DNA of 64,000 nt from CAYQQQ01 sp964420125 (GCA_964420125.1 CAYQQQ010000001.1:1-64000), one strand, 5' to 3'; numbered from the stretch's first letter, positions 8,443 through 18,065 are shown. Notes: generated from the sequence alone by a model not told the origin. Program-made: numbers and translations.

Positions 8443-9462
8443 ATGTGGCTGAACGTGACCTGGTTCGTGCTCTACGTCGTGATCATCGCCGGCTACGTCA
8501 TCCTCGACGGCTTCGACCTGGGTGTGGGGATGCTGTCGCCGGTGCTGGCCCGCTCCGACGACGACCACCGCCTGCTGCTCAACAGCATCGGGCCGGTGTG
8601 GGACGGCAACGAGGTGTGGCTGGTCCTCGGCGGTGGAGCGCTCTTCGCCGCCTTCCCCCTCGTCTACGCCTCCCTGTTCAGCGGGTTCTACCTGGCCATG
8701 ATGCTGGTCCTCGCCGTGCTGATCCTGCGCACGGTGGCCATCGAGTTCCGCTCCAAGCGCGAGTCCAGCCGTTGGCGGTCCACCTGGGACTGGTGCTTCT
8801 TCGGATCCTCGCTGGGCATCACCCTGCTGCTCGGCGTGGCGCTGGGCAACGTGATCCGGGGTGTCCCCATCGACGCCCAGGGCGACATGGCGGTCGACCT
8901 GATCGGCCTGCTCGACCCCTACGCCCTGGTCGTCGGTGTGGCGGGAGTGGCGATGCTCTGCCTGCACGGCGCCATCTTCCTCACCCAGAAGCTGGAGGGC
9001 GACCTCCTCGAGCGGGTGACCGCGCTCGTGCCGAAGCTGATGGCCGCCTTCTTCGCCCTGACGACGCTCGTGATCGTGTGGACGCTCCTGCTCGACGACC
9101 GGATCGTCGACAACTACGAGGACCGCAAGTGGATCGCCGTGTTCCCCGTCCTCGCCTTCGCCGCCACCATCGTGGCCTGGCGGCTGATCCGACGGGGCAG
9201 CTACCCCGGTGCCTTCGTGGCCTCGGCCACGACCATCGCCCTGCTGCTGGCATCGGTCGCCGCCGGCCTCTACCCGGTGATGCTGCCGTCCTCGACCGAT
9301 CCCGCCTACGACCTCACCGTCCACAACGCCGCGTCCGCCGAGGAGACGCTCATGGTCATGTTCGTGATCGCCATCATCGGCATGCCCTTCGTGCTGCTGT
9401 ACACCGCGGGCGTGTACTACTTCTTCCGCGGCAAGGTGCGCCTCGACCACGAGAGCTATTGA
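8443..9462 (+). CDS. cydB: Cytochrome bd ubiquinol oxidase subunit II
   Basis: Structural partner of CydA in the bd oxidase. It has 339 residues with eight or nine membrane helices, beginning WFVLYVVIIAGYVILDGFDLG, where the GFDLGVG segment with its conserved Asp is diagnostic of CydB, followed by GPVWDGNEVWLV. The ATG at 8443 lies 2 nt after the cydA stop; a GTG at 8437 overlapping that stop is an alternative. The tight spacing means coupled translation with cydA. The cydD gene starts 10 nt after its stop. Confidence 0.95.
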   Translation: MWLNVTWFVLYVVIIAGYVILDGFDLGVGMLSPVLARSDDDHRLLLNSIGPVWDGNEVWLVLGGGALFAAFPLVYASLFSGFYLAMMLVLAVLILRTVAIEFRSKRESSRWRSTWDWCFFGSSLGITLLLGVALGNVIRGVPIDAQGDMAVDLIGLLDPYALVVGVAGVAMLCLHGAIFLTQKLEGDLLERVTALVPKLMAAFFALTTLVIVWTLLLDDRIVDNYEDRKWIAVFPVLAFAATIVAWRLIRRGSYPGAFVASATTIALLLASVAAGLYPVMLPSSTDPAYDLTVHNAASAEETLMVMFVIAIIGMPFVLLYTAGVYYFFRGKVRLDHESY

Positions 9463-9472
9463 GGCACCGTCC

Positions 9473-11341
9473 GTGGCTCGGGGAACCAGCCCGGCGGCGC
9501 TGCTGCGCTCGACGCCCCGTGCGGCCGGGCCTGCGGTGCTGGGCGTGGGGGCGGCGGTGGCCGCCGGGGGGGTCTCCCTGCTCTGGTTGGTGGTGCTCGC
9601 CCACGTCATCGACGAAGCGTTCCTCGGGGGTGTCCCGCTCCGGGACCTCGGTGCGGAGCTGGCGGTGCTGGGCGCGCTGGCGGTGGCGGTGGCCGGATGC
9701 ACCGCCGCCCGCGGTCCGCTGCTGGAGCGCTCGGCGCAGCGGACGGCCGGCCATCTGCGAACGCGCCTCGCGCAGCGGTGGTTCGACGAGCCGACGGGAC
9801 TGGAGGCTGCCGACACCGACACCGCGGATCAGGACCGGCGAGGCGACGCTCGACGCCCGGCCGGGGTGACGCTGCTGGTGGAGGGCGTGGACGACGTGGC
9901 GGGGTGGGTGCGGGGCTTCCTGCCGGCAGCGGCGACGGCCGTGGTGGTGCCGCTGCTGGTGGTGGTCGCACTCGTCGTGGTCGACCCGCCCAGCGTGCTG
10001 GTGCTGTGCTTCGCCGGGCCGATGCTCGTGCTCCTGCTGGCGGTCATCGGCCGCCGCACCGCGACGGCCGCCCGGCGCCGCCAGGACGAGCTGGGATGGC
10101 TGGGCTCGCTCTACCTCGACCTGATCTCCGGCCTGGCGACCCTGCGGAGCTTCGGTCGTGAGGAGGATGCGGTGGAGGTGATCCACGAGTCGAGCCGCCG
10201 CTTCGGCGACACCACGATGGAGGTGCTGCGCAGCGCCTTCCAGACCGCGCTGGTGATGGAGTGGGCCGCGACCGCCGCCACGGCGCTGGTGGCGGTGCAG
10301 GTGAGCTTCCGTCTCGTGAGCGGACGGCTGGGCTTCGGCACCGCGCTGGCCGTGCTGGTCCTGACCCCCGAGTTCTTCGTACCGCTGCGGCGCCTGGCCC
10401 TCGAGTACCACACGGGCCAGGCAGCCGATGCGGCAGCGACCCGCCTCCGGGAAGCTCTCGGCCCGGAGGTCGCAGGCCCGGCGGTGCCGACGGGGAGTGG
10501 GGGGCCGGCCCACGGCGCCGTCGCCGGCACGGGCCCCGACCCCGGCCGGCGACGGGCCGCGTCGAGGATCGATGTGCGCACCCGGGCACCGGGCGGGCGG
10601 GCCGTCCGGGAGGGGGGCGTAGCGGTCGAGGTGCGCGACGTGTGGCTCACCCTCGATGGCGAGCGTCGGCCGGCGCTGCGTGGCGCCTCGCTGTCGATCC
10701 GCCCCGGGGAGGTCGTGGCACTGCGGGGCGACAGCGGAGCCGGCAAGTCGAGCATCGCCGAGCTCCTGTTGGCCTTCCGTGCTCCGGACGCCGGCGAGGT
10801 GCTGGTCGACGGAGCTCCGCTCACCTCGACCGACGCGACGGCGTGGCGACGTCGGGTGGCCTGGGTGCCCCAGTCCCCCACCGTGTTCTCCGGCAGCCTC
10901 GCCCACAACATCGCCCTCGGCGAGCCGGACGCCCCACGGCACCGGGTGGCGCAGGCCGCGGAGCGGGCCGGCCTGCAGGAGGTGATCACCGCGCTGCCCG
11001 ACGGCCTGGACACCGTCGTGGGGGAAGGGGGCCGCACCCTCAGCGGAGGAGAGCGCCAGCGGCTGGCCATCGCCCGGGCGCTGCTGCGGGACGCCCCGCT
11101 GGTCGTGTTCGACGAGTTCACCGCGCACCTCGACCCCGCCACCGAGCAGGAGCTGCTGACGCGCCTCCAGGAGCTCCTTCGGGGCCGCAGCGCCCTGGTG
11201 ATCGCCCACCGTCCGGCGACGATGGCCGTGGCACACCGCGTGCTGCACATGGCCCACGGTCGGGTGCTCGCCCCCGACGAGGGTGCCCGCGAGGGCGACA
11301 CGGCCGACGTGCGCACCGCCCGACGCGAGGTGGCGCCGTGA
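9473..11341 (+). CDS. cydD: Thiol reductant ABC exporter subunit CydD
   Basis: Half of the heterodimeric ABC exporter that moves glutathione or cysteine to the periplasm in other bacteria and is needed for bd oxidase assembly. The 622-residue protein has six membrane helices (residues 1-330), then a nucleotide-binding domain with Walker A GDSGAGKSS near residue 420, signature LSGGERQRLAIARAL near 522 and Walker B LVVFDEFTAHLD. A Pro/Gly/Arg-rich linker of about 60 residues separates the two domains, longer than usual. GTG start, 10 nt after cydB; its stop overlaps the cydC start by 4 nt (GTGA). Confidence 0.93.
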   Translation: MARGTSPAALLRSTPRAAGPAVLGVGAAVAAGGVSLLWLVVLAHVIDEAFLGGVPLRDLGAELAVLGALAVAVAGCTAARGPLLERSAQRTAGHLRTRLAQRWFDEPTGLEAADTDTADQDRRGDARRPAGVTLLVEGVDDVAGWVRGFLPAAATAVVVPLLVVVALVVVDPPSVLVLCFAGPMLVLLLAVIGRRTATAARRRQDELGWLGSLYLDLISGLATLRSFGREEDAVEVIHESSRRFGDTTMEVLRSAFQTALVMEWAATAATALVAVQVSFRLVSGRLGFGTALAVLVLTPEFFVPLRRLALEYHTGQAADAAATRLREALGPEVAGPAVPTGSGGPAHGAVAGTGPDPGRRRAASRIDVRTRAPGGRAVREGGVAVEVRDVWLTLDGERRPALRGASLSIRPGEVVALRGDSGAGKSSIAELLLAFRAPDAGEVLVDGAPLTSTDATAWRRRVAWVPQSPTVFSGSLAHNIALGEPDAPRHRVAQAAERAGLQEVITALPDGLDTVVGEGGRTLSGGERQRLAIARALLRDAPLVVFDEFTAHLDPATEQELLTRLQELLRGRSALVIAHRPATMAVAHRVLHMAHGRVLAPDEGAREGDTADVRTARREVAP

Positions 11342-13053
11342 GGAGCGTCGCGGGCCCGCCGGTGGACTTCCGCACCCGGAGCGGGGCCTCGGCCTCGACG
11401 CGTCGGGCCCTGCTGCGCCGGCTGCTGGCCCTGCCCGGTCGGCAGCTGTGGTGGATCGCGTTGGCAGCCCTGTTCGCAGCGGTCACCGCGGCTGCCGGCA
11501 TGGGGTTGGTGGCGTTGGCCTCCCACCTCATCTCTCGGGCGGCGCTGGTGAGCACCACGGCGGTGCTGGCACTGGCGATCACCGGCGTCCGGGCCTTCGC
11601 GGTCACCCGGGTGGTGTCGCGCTACCTCGAGCGGTTGGTGGGCCACCACGCCACGTTCCGCATCCTCACCGCGACGCGCGTCGCGGTGTTCCGCCGCCTG
11701 GTCCCCCTCGCTCCCGGACGGCTGGTCGCCCGACGCGACGGCGAGCTGCTGTCGCACCTCACCGCGGATGTGGACACCATCGCCGAGCTGGCGCTGCGGG
11801 TGGTCGTGCCCGTGGCGGCGGCCATCGCCACCGTGACGGTCGCGGCGATCGTGCTGGGCGTGCAGTCGCCCTGGTTGGCGGCGGTGGTCGTCGCCTTCCT
11901 GTTCACGGCGAGCGTCGTCGTCCCCTCGCTGGCCCGTCGGCCGTCGCGCCGCGCTACGGTGGCCGCCGCCGCCGCCCGACGGGAGCTGTCCGGCGCGGCC
12001 GTCGAGGCCCTGCGAGGCCTCGACGAGCTCGTCGCCTGGGGCCGGCCCGACCTGCTGGTCGGTGCGGTGCACTCCCACGCCGAGGCGGCCGGCGACGCCG
12101 ACCGGCGACTCGCACGGTGCCGAGGTGCGGTGGCTGGCCTCGGTGCCCTGGCCGCCCTCGGGTGCGTGGTCGTGCTGCTGGTGGTGGCGGTGCCGCTGGT
12201 GCACGCCGGGACCGTGGACGGGGTGCACCTGGCCGCCGTCGCGCTCACGGCGCTGGCCGCCTTCGAGGTGGTGCCGGCGATCGACGTCGCCTGGCAGCAC
12301 CTCGAGCGCGCCCTCGATGCCGGGGGCCGAGTGCTGGCGCTGGTGGACGCACCACCACCCGTCGCCGACCCGGAGCCCGGCGTGGCACCGCCCGCCGGCC
12401 CTCTCGAGCTCGACCTGCGAAGCGTTCAGGTGGTCGACGGTCCCACCGCCCCGACGACGCTCGACGCACACGTCCCCTGGGGGGCCACCGCGGTGGTGAG
12501 CGGTCCCAGCGGTGCGGGGAAGTCGAGCCTCCTGGCCGCCCTCCAGCGGTTCGCGGAGCACCGGGGCGAGCTCCTCGTGGGCGGCGTGGAGGTGGGGGAC
12601 CTGACGGGGTGCGGCGCCCGGAGCCTGGTGGCGGCGGTGACCCAGCAGGACCACCTCTTCGACACCAGCGTGCGCGACAACCTGCTGCTCGCGGATCCCG
12701 ACGCCCCCGACGAGAGGCTCTGGTCGGCCTTGGAGGCCGTGGGTGCCACAGAGCTGGTGCAGAGCCTCCCAGGCGGCCTCGCCGCTCGCGTCGGCCCCGA
12801 CGGCTCGGACCTCAGCGGAGGGGAACGTCAGCGCCTGCTGGTCGCCCGGGCGCTGCTCGCCGACCGTCCGCTGCTCGTGCTCGACGAGGCGACCGCCCAC
12901 CTCGATCCCCGATCCGCCGCCTCGGTGCTGCGGGCCGCCCGGCGCTGGCACGACGGCACCCTGGTCGTGATCACCCACCAGCCCGAGCTGGTGGACTCGG
13001 TCGACGCGCGGATCGAGATCCTCGCCGGCCCGCGTGCTCGATCGTCGGCGTAG
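11338..13053 (+). CDS. cydC: Thiol reductant ABC exporter subunit CydC
   Basis: Partner of CydD in the thiol exporter required for cytochrome bd maturation. Of its 571 residues the first 330 form the membrane domain and the rest the ATPase, with Walker A GPSGAGKSS near residue 390, signature LSGGERQRLLVARAL near 491 and Walker B LLVLDEATAHLD. The GTG start at 11338 overlaps the cydD stop by 4 nt, so the two subunits are translationally coupled in the order seen in other actinobacteria. It is the last gene of the cyd operon; the next gene has its own likely promoter at 13083-13111. Confidence 0.93.
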   Translation: MRSVAGPPVDFRTRSGASASTRRALLRRLLALPGRQLWWIALAALFAAVTAAAGMGLVALASHLISRAALVSTTAVLALAITGVRAFAVTRVVSRYLERLVGHHATFRILTATRVAVFRRLVPLAPGRLVARRDGELLSHLTADVDTIAELALRVVVPVAAAIATVTVAAIVLGVQSPWLAAVVVAFLFTASVVVPSLARRPSRRATVAAAAARRELSGAAVEALRGLDELVAWGRPDLLVGAVHSHAEAAGDADRRLARCRGAVAGLGALAALGCVVVLLVVAVPLVHAGTVDGVHLAAVALTALAAFEVVPAIDVAWQHLERALDAGGRVLALVDAPPPVADPEPGVAPPAGPLELDLRSVQVVDGPTAPTTLDAHVPWGATAVVSGPSGAGKSSLLAALQRFAEHRGELLVGGVEVGDLTGCGARSLVAAVTQQDHLFDTSVRDNLLLADPDAPDERLWSALEAVGATELVQSLPGGLAARVGPDGSDLSGGERQRLLVARALLADRPLLVLDEATAHLDPRSAASVLRAARRWHDGTLVVITHQPELVDSVDARIEILAGPRARSSA

Positions 13054-13082
13054 GACCTCGGGTCCGGGGATCACCGGCCGTG

Positions 13083-13111
13083 TGGTCACCGGGTCGACGC
13101 CGTCGTAAGGT
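13083..13111 (+). promoter_or_regulatory. Candidate promoter TGGTCA-N17-TAAGGT for the aldehyde dehydrogenase
   Basis: TGGTCA at 13083-13088 and TAAGGT at 13106-13111 are separated by 17 nt, each matching 4 of 6 positions of the sigma-70-type consensus. The ATG follows 41 nt later, after a weak purine-rich ribosome binding site. Confidence 0.4.
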
Positions 13112-13152
13112 CGACGGAGGATCCGACTCGCCGACGAGAAGCGAGGCACGAC

Positions 13153-14781
13153 ATGACCGCCACCACACCTGCCGCCCGCGCCAACGGCTCCGGAACGGCT
13201 CCCCGCGCGACGACGCCGGGCGGGGCTCTGCCGGTCACCATCACCGACGCCCTCCGCCACCGCCTGTGCTCGCTGGTGCAGGGGGGAGGATCGGTGCCGT
13301 CGGTCCTCACCCACGCCCCCTTCACCGGCGAACCGATCGTGGAGCTGCCGCAGTCGAGTCCGAACGAGGTGGCCGAGGCCGCCCGGCAGGCCCGAGAAGC
13401 GCAACAGGACTGGGCCCGGCGCACCCCGGCGGAGCGGGCGCAGGTGTTCCTCCGCCTGCACGACCTCGTGCTCGATCACCGAGACCCGCTGATGGACCTG
13501 GTGCAGGCCGAGAACGGCAAGGCCCGCCGCGACGCCTTCCTCGAGGTCGGCGACATCGCCAACACCTGCCGCTACTACGCCCGCGTCGCCCCCAGGGCGC
13601 TGGCACCCGCAGCCCGCACCGGCCTGATCCCCCTGCTCACGCAGGTCACCGAGCTGCGCCACCCCAAGGGCCTGGTCACGGTGATCTCCCCCTGGAACTA
13701 CCCCCTCAGCCTGGCCGCCGGCGACACGATCCCCGCCCTGCTGGCCGGCAACGCCGTGCTCCAGAAGCCCGACAACCAGACGGCGCTCACCGCCCTCTAC
13801 GCCCTCGACCTGGCGCGACAGGCGGGGCTGCCCGACGGCCTGTGGCAGATGGTGCTCGGCAGGGGCCGCGACATCGGGCCGGCCCTCATCGACGAAGCCG
13901 ACTACGTCATGTTCACCGGCTCGACCGCCTCGGGGCGGGGCATCGCCGCCGAGGCTGCCCGCAGGCTCGTGGACTTCTCCATGGAGCTGGGCGGCAAGAA
14001 CGCCATGCTGGTGCTGGAGGACGCCGACCTCACCCGGGCCGCCGAGGGCGGGGTGCGGGCCTGCTTCTCGTCCTCGGGCCAGCTGTGCATCTCCATCGAG
14101 CGGCTGTACGTGGCGGACGCGATCCACGACGCCTTCATGGAGCGCTTCCTGGCGGGCGTGGAACGCCTCCGGATGGGCCCCGCCTACGACTACTCCTGCC
14201 AGATGGGCTCGCTCACCTCCCCCGAGCAGCTCGAGACCGTCACCCGCCACGTCGAGGATGCCGTGGCCAAGGGGGCGAAGGTGCTGGCGGGTGGGAAGGC
14301 CCGTCCCGACATCGGGCCCTTCTTCTTCGAGCCGACCGTGCTCACCGACGTGACCCCGGAGATGACCTGCTTCGCCGAGGAGACCTTCGGGCCGGTGGTG
14401 TCGGTGTACCGGTTCGCCGAGATCGACGATGCCATCGAGCGGGCCAACGACACCCCCTACGGCCTCAACGCCTCGGTGTGGAGCCGCTCGGCCGCCCTCG
14501 GCAACGCCGTCGCCGCCCGGTTGCGCTCAGGCACGGTCAACGTCAACGAGGCCTATGCCGCGGCGTGGGGCAGCATCGATGCACCCATGGGCGGCATGGG
14601 GGTGTCGGGGATGGGTCGCCGCCACGGCGTCGGTGGGCTCACCAAGTACACCGAGGCCCAGACCATCGCCCGCCAGCGCCTGATGAACCTCGCCCCGCCG
14701 TTCGAGGCGATGGGCGACGCCGGCTTCGCCGAGGTGATGACCGCCGCCCTGCGAGTGCTCAAGAGGGTGGGTTGGCGCTGA
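13153..14781 (+). CDS. Succinate-semialdehyde dehydrogenase-like aldehyde dehydrogenase
   Basis: An NAD(P)-dependent aldehyde dehydrogenase of 542 residues, closest in motifs to the actinobacterial GabD2 type that oxidises succinic semialdehyde to succinate. The oxyanion Asn is in ISPWNYPLS, the cofactor loop is FTGSTASGRG, the general base Glu is in MELGGKN, and the catalytic Cys is in SSGQLCISIER at about residue 312. A 45-residue N-terminal extension precedes the core, as in GabD2. It belongs either to the GABA shunt or to the alpha-ketoglutarate decarboxylase bypass of the TCA cycle; no GABA transaminase is in the window to decide. The stop overlaps the likely start of pcm. Confidence 0.85.
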   Translation: MTATTPAARANGSGTAPRATTPGGALPVTITDALRHRLCSLVQGGGSVPSVLTHAPFTGEPIVELPQSSPNEVAEAARQAREAQQDWARRTPAERAQVFLRLHDLVLDHRDPLMDLVQAENGKARRDAFLEVGDIANTCRYYARVAPRALAPAARTGLIPLLTQVTELRHPKGLVTVISPWNYPLSLAAGDTIPALLAGNAVLQKPDNQTALTALYALDLARQAGLPDGLWQMVLGRGRDIGPALIDEADYVMFTGSTASGRGIAAEAARRLVDFSMELGGKNAMLVLEDADLTRAAEGGVRACFSSSGQLCISIERLYVADAIHDAFMERFLAGVERLRMGPAYDYSCQMGSLTSPEQLETVTRHVEDAVAKGAKVLAGGKARPDIGPFFFEPTVLTDVTPEMTCFAEETFGPVVSVYRFAEIDDAIERANDTPYGLNASVWSRSAALGNAVAARLRSGTVNVNEAYAAAWGSIDAPMGGMGVSGMGRRHGVGGLTKYTEAQTIARQRLMNLAPPFEAMGDAGFAEVMTAALRVLKRVGWR

Positions 14782-15440
14782 TCGGCCGTCCCGCCCCCGA
14801 CCCCGACGAGCTCAGGGAGGCGATGGTGCGCCACGACATCCAGGGCCGTGGCCTGCGCGACCCTCGGGTGCTGGCGGCGATGCGGGCGGTCCCCCGCCAC
14901 CTCTTCGTGGACGACTACAGCGACCGCACCGCGTACGAGGACCACCCCCTGCCCATCGGAGAGGGCCAGACCATCTCCCAGCCGTACATGGTGGCGCTGA
15001 TGGCCGAGGCAGCGGACCTGCAACCGGAGGACCGGGTGCTCGAGATCGGCACCGGCTCCGGCTACGGAGCGGCGGTGCTCGCCCGGCTCGCCGGTGAGGT
15101 CTGGACCATCGAGCGCATCGACACCCTCGCCGACGCCGCCCGTCGACGCTTCGAGCGGCTGGGTGTGGCCGACGTGCACGTGATCCACGACGACGGCACG
15201 CTCGGTTGGCCCGAGGCCGCTCCCTACGACGCCATCGTCGTGACCGCCGCCAGCGGCGAGGACGTCCCCCCCGCTCTGCTGGAGCAGCTCGCCGACGGCG
15301 GGCGCCTCGTGATCCCCGTGGGCTCCACCGGACGCCAGAGCCTGCTGCGCATCGTGCGCCACGGCGACCGCTTCGCCGAGCAGGATCTCGGCGGCGTGGC
15401 CTTCGTCCCCCTGCTCGGCGGCGTGATCGGCGAGCGCTGA
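14772..15440 (+). CDS. pcm: Protein-L-isoaspartate O-methyltransferase
   Basis: SAM-dependent enzyme that methylates L-isoaspartyl residues so that damaged proteins can be repaired. The sequence shows RDPRVLAAMRAVPRHLFV, then GEGQTISQPYMVALM, the SAM-binding motif I VLEIGTGSGYGAAVLA near residue 90, and DAIVVTAASGEDVP. Length of 222 residues is typical. The TTG at 14772, overlapping the upstream stop by 10 nt, gives the usual N-terminus; the ATG at 14823 is possible but would remove the first helix. The overlap suggests coupling with the aldehyde dehydrogenase. A GC-rich hairpin follows the stop. Confidence 0.87.
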   Translation: MALIGRPAPDPDELREAMVRHDIQGRGLRDPRVLAAMRAVPRHLFVDDYSDRTAYEDHPLPIGEGQTISQPYMVALMAEAADLQPEDRVLEIGTGSGYGAAVLARLAGEVWTIERIDTLADAARRRFERLGVADVHVIHDDGTLGWPEAAPYDAIVVTAASGEDVPPALLEQLADGGRLVIPVGSTGRQSLLRIVRHGDRFAEQDLGGVAFVPLLGGVIGER

Positions 15441-15451
15441 GCTGCTGGCCC

Positions 15452-15485
15452 GGCGGGCACCCGGTTCCTTCGGAACACGCCCGCC
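15452..15485 (+). terminator. Nested GC hairpin after pcm
   Basis: GGCGGGC at 15452-15458 pairs with GCCCGCC at 15479-15485, and inside it GTTCC pairs with GGAAC around a TTC loop. It lies 12 nt after the pcm stop. There is no U-tract, so intrinsic termination is uncertain, as usual in high-GC genomes. Confidence 0.45.
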
Positions 15486-15568
15486 TCCTCCGCGACACGG
15501 GGCCCCTGCCACGTGGCGGCCGTGAGCACGAGGGACCACACCCCTCGGCGGACCCGCCCCCCATTCGC

Positions 15569-15618
15569 AACTGTCCGGCGTGGGACCACACCGGCGCGCG
15601 TGACACCTGCCAGTTCGC
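15569..15618 (+). repeat. Dispersed 50-nt repeat, copy 1
   Basis: This intergenic 50-mer matches the reverse complement of 59616-59665 at 46 of 50 positions. It contains the palindromic core GTGGGACCACAC-like segment, and its ends (AACTGTCCGGCGT and ACACCTGCCAGTT) form an imperfect inverted repeat. It lies between pcm and the GH3 gene. The two copies look like members of a small host repeat family or a protein-binding element. Confidence 0.7.
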
Positions 15619-15670
15619 ACCGGCTGCGTTGCGAACCGATCGAGCCGGGCCGACGGCCACGGCTCGCTCC

Positions 15671-18052
15671 CTACCTCGAGGACCGGCGCACCCGGCGGAT
15701 CGCGCTCGACCAGTTCCGGTTGAGCACGTCGAGGAAGCCGTCGAGGGTGGCCATCGGCACCATGCCGCCGCTCATCGAGACCAGCGCCCGGGCGGGGCCC
15801 TCCCGCATGGCCGACTCGATCATCTTGATGGTGGCGTCATCGGCGTCGGGGAACTCCTCGGTGGCGCGCTTGCGACCGACCCTGCGGATGAGCCGACCGA
15901 CCTGGCGGCCAAGGAACGTCTCCTCGATCTCGCCGAGGGTGGAGTTGCGATCGAACGGCCGGCTGGGCGCGATGGCGGGGATGGCCCGGCCGTACATGGC
16001 GGCGAACTCCTCGTCGTCGGCCACGAACCCCGACGGTCCCGGCGCCTCCGAGAGCCGGTCGGGGGAGTCGATGGTGATGCGGGTGCTGCTGCGCAGGTCG
16101 ACCGAGGACGCGCCCACGAGCACGTCGAACTCGCCCGCCTCCACCAGCCAGTCATGCGCCGCCACGTCCCACACGGCGAACGCCCGACGGTCGAGGCTCA
16201 CCACGACCTCCTCGGACTCCCCCGCCCCGAGGTGAACCTTGGCGAACCCCTTCAGCTCCTTGTCGGGCCGGTAGACGCTGGACGCCACGTCACGCACGTA
16301 CACCTGCACCACGTCCGAGCCCTCCCGTGCGCCCGTGTTGGTCACCGTCAACCGCACCTCCACGTCGGTGCCGTCGACCGCCACCGAGGCCTCGCCCCAC
16401 TCGAAGCTCGTGTAGGACAGCCCGTGGCCGAACTGGAACGCCGCCGGCACCCCGGCTGCGTCGTGGAAGCGGTAGCCCACGTACAGTCCCTCGCGGTACT
16501 GCACCTGGCGGGGCATGCCGGGGAAGTTGCGGTCGGCGGGCAGCTGGGCCACGTGCTCGCAGAAGCTCTCCGCCAGGCGCCCCCCGGGCTCGGCGTCGCC
16601 GAGCAGCACGTCCACCGCCGCCGCCCCGCCGGCCTCACCGCCGAGGTAGGTCTCCAGCACCGCCGCCACCCGGTCGCGCCAGGGCAGCTGCACCGGCGCG
16701 CCGTTGGCGAGCACCACCACCGTGCGCGGGTTGGTGGCCGCCACCGCCTCGATCAGCCGGGTGTGCCCCTCGGGCAGCTCGAGGGAGGTGCGGTCGAAGC
16801 CCTCCGACTCGTAGGGGGCCGGCAGCCCGGCGAACACCACGGCCACGTCCGCGCCCTGCGCGGCGCGCACCGCCTGGTCGACGAGCTCTGCGGTGGTCGC
16901 GCCGGTGCGGGGGTCGTAGCCCGGAGCCCAGCGCAGCGTGGCGGAGGGGTCGAGGCGTTCGCGCAGAACGTCCAGCGCGTCGTCGAGCCGGCGAGGGGTG
17001 ACCTGGGAGCTGCCGGCCCCCTGGTAGCGGGGCGACTCGGCGAAGGCGCCGACGAGCGCGACGGTGCCGAACGGTGCGAGGGGCAGCGTGCCGTCGTTGG
17101 TCAACAGCACCGAGCCGGCTGCAGCCGCCCGCCGGGCGAGGTCGTGGTGGGCCTCGTAGCCGGGATCGTGGGCGCCGCCGTCGGGTTGGCCGCGCCGCGA
17201 CAGGGCGACCACCCGGGACACGCAGGCGTCCACGGCCGACTCCTCGAGCTCACCTCGCTCGACTGCGGCGAGCACCTCCGCGTCGAAGGCGCCCTTGCTG
17301 CCGGGCATCTCGAGGTCGAGCCCTGCTGCGATGCCGGCGGCGCGGTCGTTGGTGGCGCCCCAGTCGGTCATCACCAGGCCCTCGAAGCCCCACTCCTCGC
17401 GCAGGATCGTGGTCAGCAGCGCGTGGTGCTCGCTGCAATAGGTCCCGTTGAGCAGGTTGTAGGCGCACATCACCGTCCACGGCTCGGACTCCTTCACCGC
17501 GATCTCGAAGCCGGTCAGGTACAGCTCGCGCAGCGTCCGCTCGTCGACGACGGTGTCCACCACCAGCCGATGGCTCTCCTGGTTGTTGGCGGCGTAGTGC
17601 TTGAGGCAGGCGCCGACGCCCTTGGACTGCACGCCGCGCACCATGGCCGCCGCCAGCCGGCCCGAGAGCAGGGGATCCTCGGAGAGGTACTCGAAGTTGC
17701 GCCCGCCGGCGGGGTGGCGCTTCAGGTTGAGCCCCGGGCCGAGGATCACCGCGACCTCCTGGGCCAGGGCCTCCTCGCCCAACGCCTCGCCGATCTCGGT
17801 GAGCAGTGCCTCGTCCCAGCTGGCCCCCAGTGTGGCGGCGGTGGGGAAACAGGTGGAGGGGACGGACTGGCCGATGCCGAGGTGGTCCTCGGAGACGTCC
17901 TGCTGGCGCAGACCGTGGGGCCCGTCGGTGACCATGATCGGCTCCAGACCGAGCTCGGGGATGCCGTGGAGGTGCCAGAAGCCCTTGCCGGAGAGGAGCT
18001 TCACCTTTTCCGGAAGCGATCGTCGGGCGAGCGGGTCGGAGTGGTCGGTCAC
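15671..18052 (-). CDS. Glycoside hydrolase family 3 beta-glucosidase
   Basis: A retaining beta-glycosidase of 793 residues. Domains in order are the GH3 N-terminal barrel with MVTDGPHGLR and KHYAANNQESHR, the nucleophile Asp in GLVMTDWGA near residue 240, the GH3 C-terminal domain with its acid/base region, and a fibronectin-III-like domain (FGHGLSYTSFEW to VYVRDV). About 130 extra residues follow the FnIII domain. No signal peptide, so it likely cleaves imported beta-glucosides in the cytoplasm. The GTG at 18052 is chosen because TACCTT lies exactly 7 nt upstream (leaderless pattern); the upstream in-frame GTG at 18076 has no such signal. The exact sugar is unknown. Confidence 0.87.
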   Translation of the reverse strand: MTDHSDPLARRSLPEKVKLLSGKGFWHLHGIPELGLEPIMVTDGPHGLRQQDVSEDHLGIGQSVPSTCFPTAATLGASWDEALLTEIGEALGEEALAQEVAVILGPGLNLKRHPAGGRNFEYLSEDPLLSGRLAAAMVRGVQSKGVGACLKHYAANNQESHRLVVDTVVDERTLRELYLTGFEIAVKESEPWTVMCAYNLLNGTYCSEHHALLTTILREEWGFEGLVMTDWGATNDRAAGIAAGLDLEMPGSKGAFDAEVLAAVERGELEESAVDACVSRVVALSRRGQPDGGAHDPGYEAHHDLARRAAAAGSVLLTNDGTLPLAPFGTVALVGAFAESPRYQGAGSSQVTPRRLDDALDVLRERLDPSATLRWAPGYDPRTGATTAELVDQAVRAAQGADVAVVFAGLPAPYESEGFDRTSLELPEGHTRLIEAVAATNPRTVVVLANGAPVQLPWRDRVAAVLETYLGGEAGGAAAVDVLLGDAEPGGRLAESFCEHVAQLPADRNFPGMPRQVQYREGLYVGYRFHDAAGVPAAFQFGHGLSYTSFEWGEASVAVDGTDVEVRLTVTNTGAREGSDVVQVYVRDVASSVYRPDKELKGFAKVHLGAGESEEVVVSLDRRAFAVWDVAAHDWLVEAGEFDVLVGASSVDLRSSTRITIDSPDRLSEAPGPSGFVADDEEFAAMYGRAIPAIAPSRPFDRNSTLGEIEETFLGRQVGRLIRRVGRKRATEEFPDADDATIKMIESAMREGPARALVSMSGGMVPMATLDGFLDVLNRNWSSAIRRVRRSSR

Positions 18053-18059
18053 GCCGGCG

Positions 18060-18065
18060 AAGGTA
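18060..18065 (-). promoter_or_regulatory. TACCTT -10 element, leaderless start for the GH3 gene
   Basis: On the minus strand TACCTT is followed by 7 nt and the GTG start at 18052. No ribosome binding site precedes that GTG. Confidence 0.45.
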
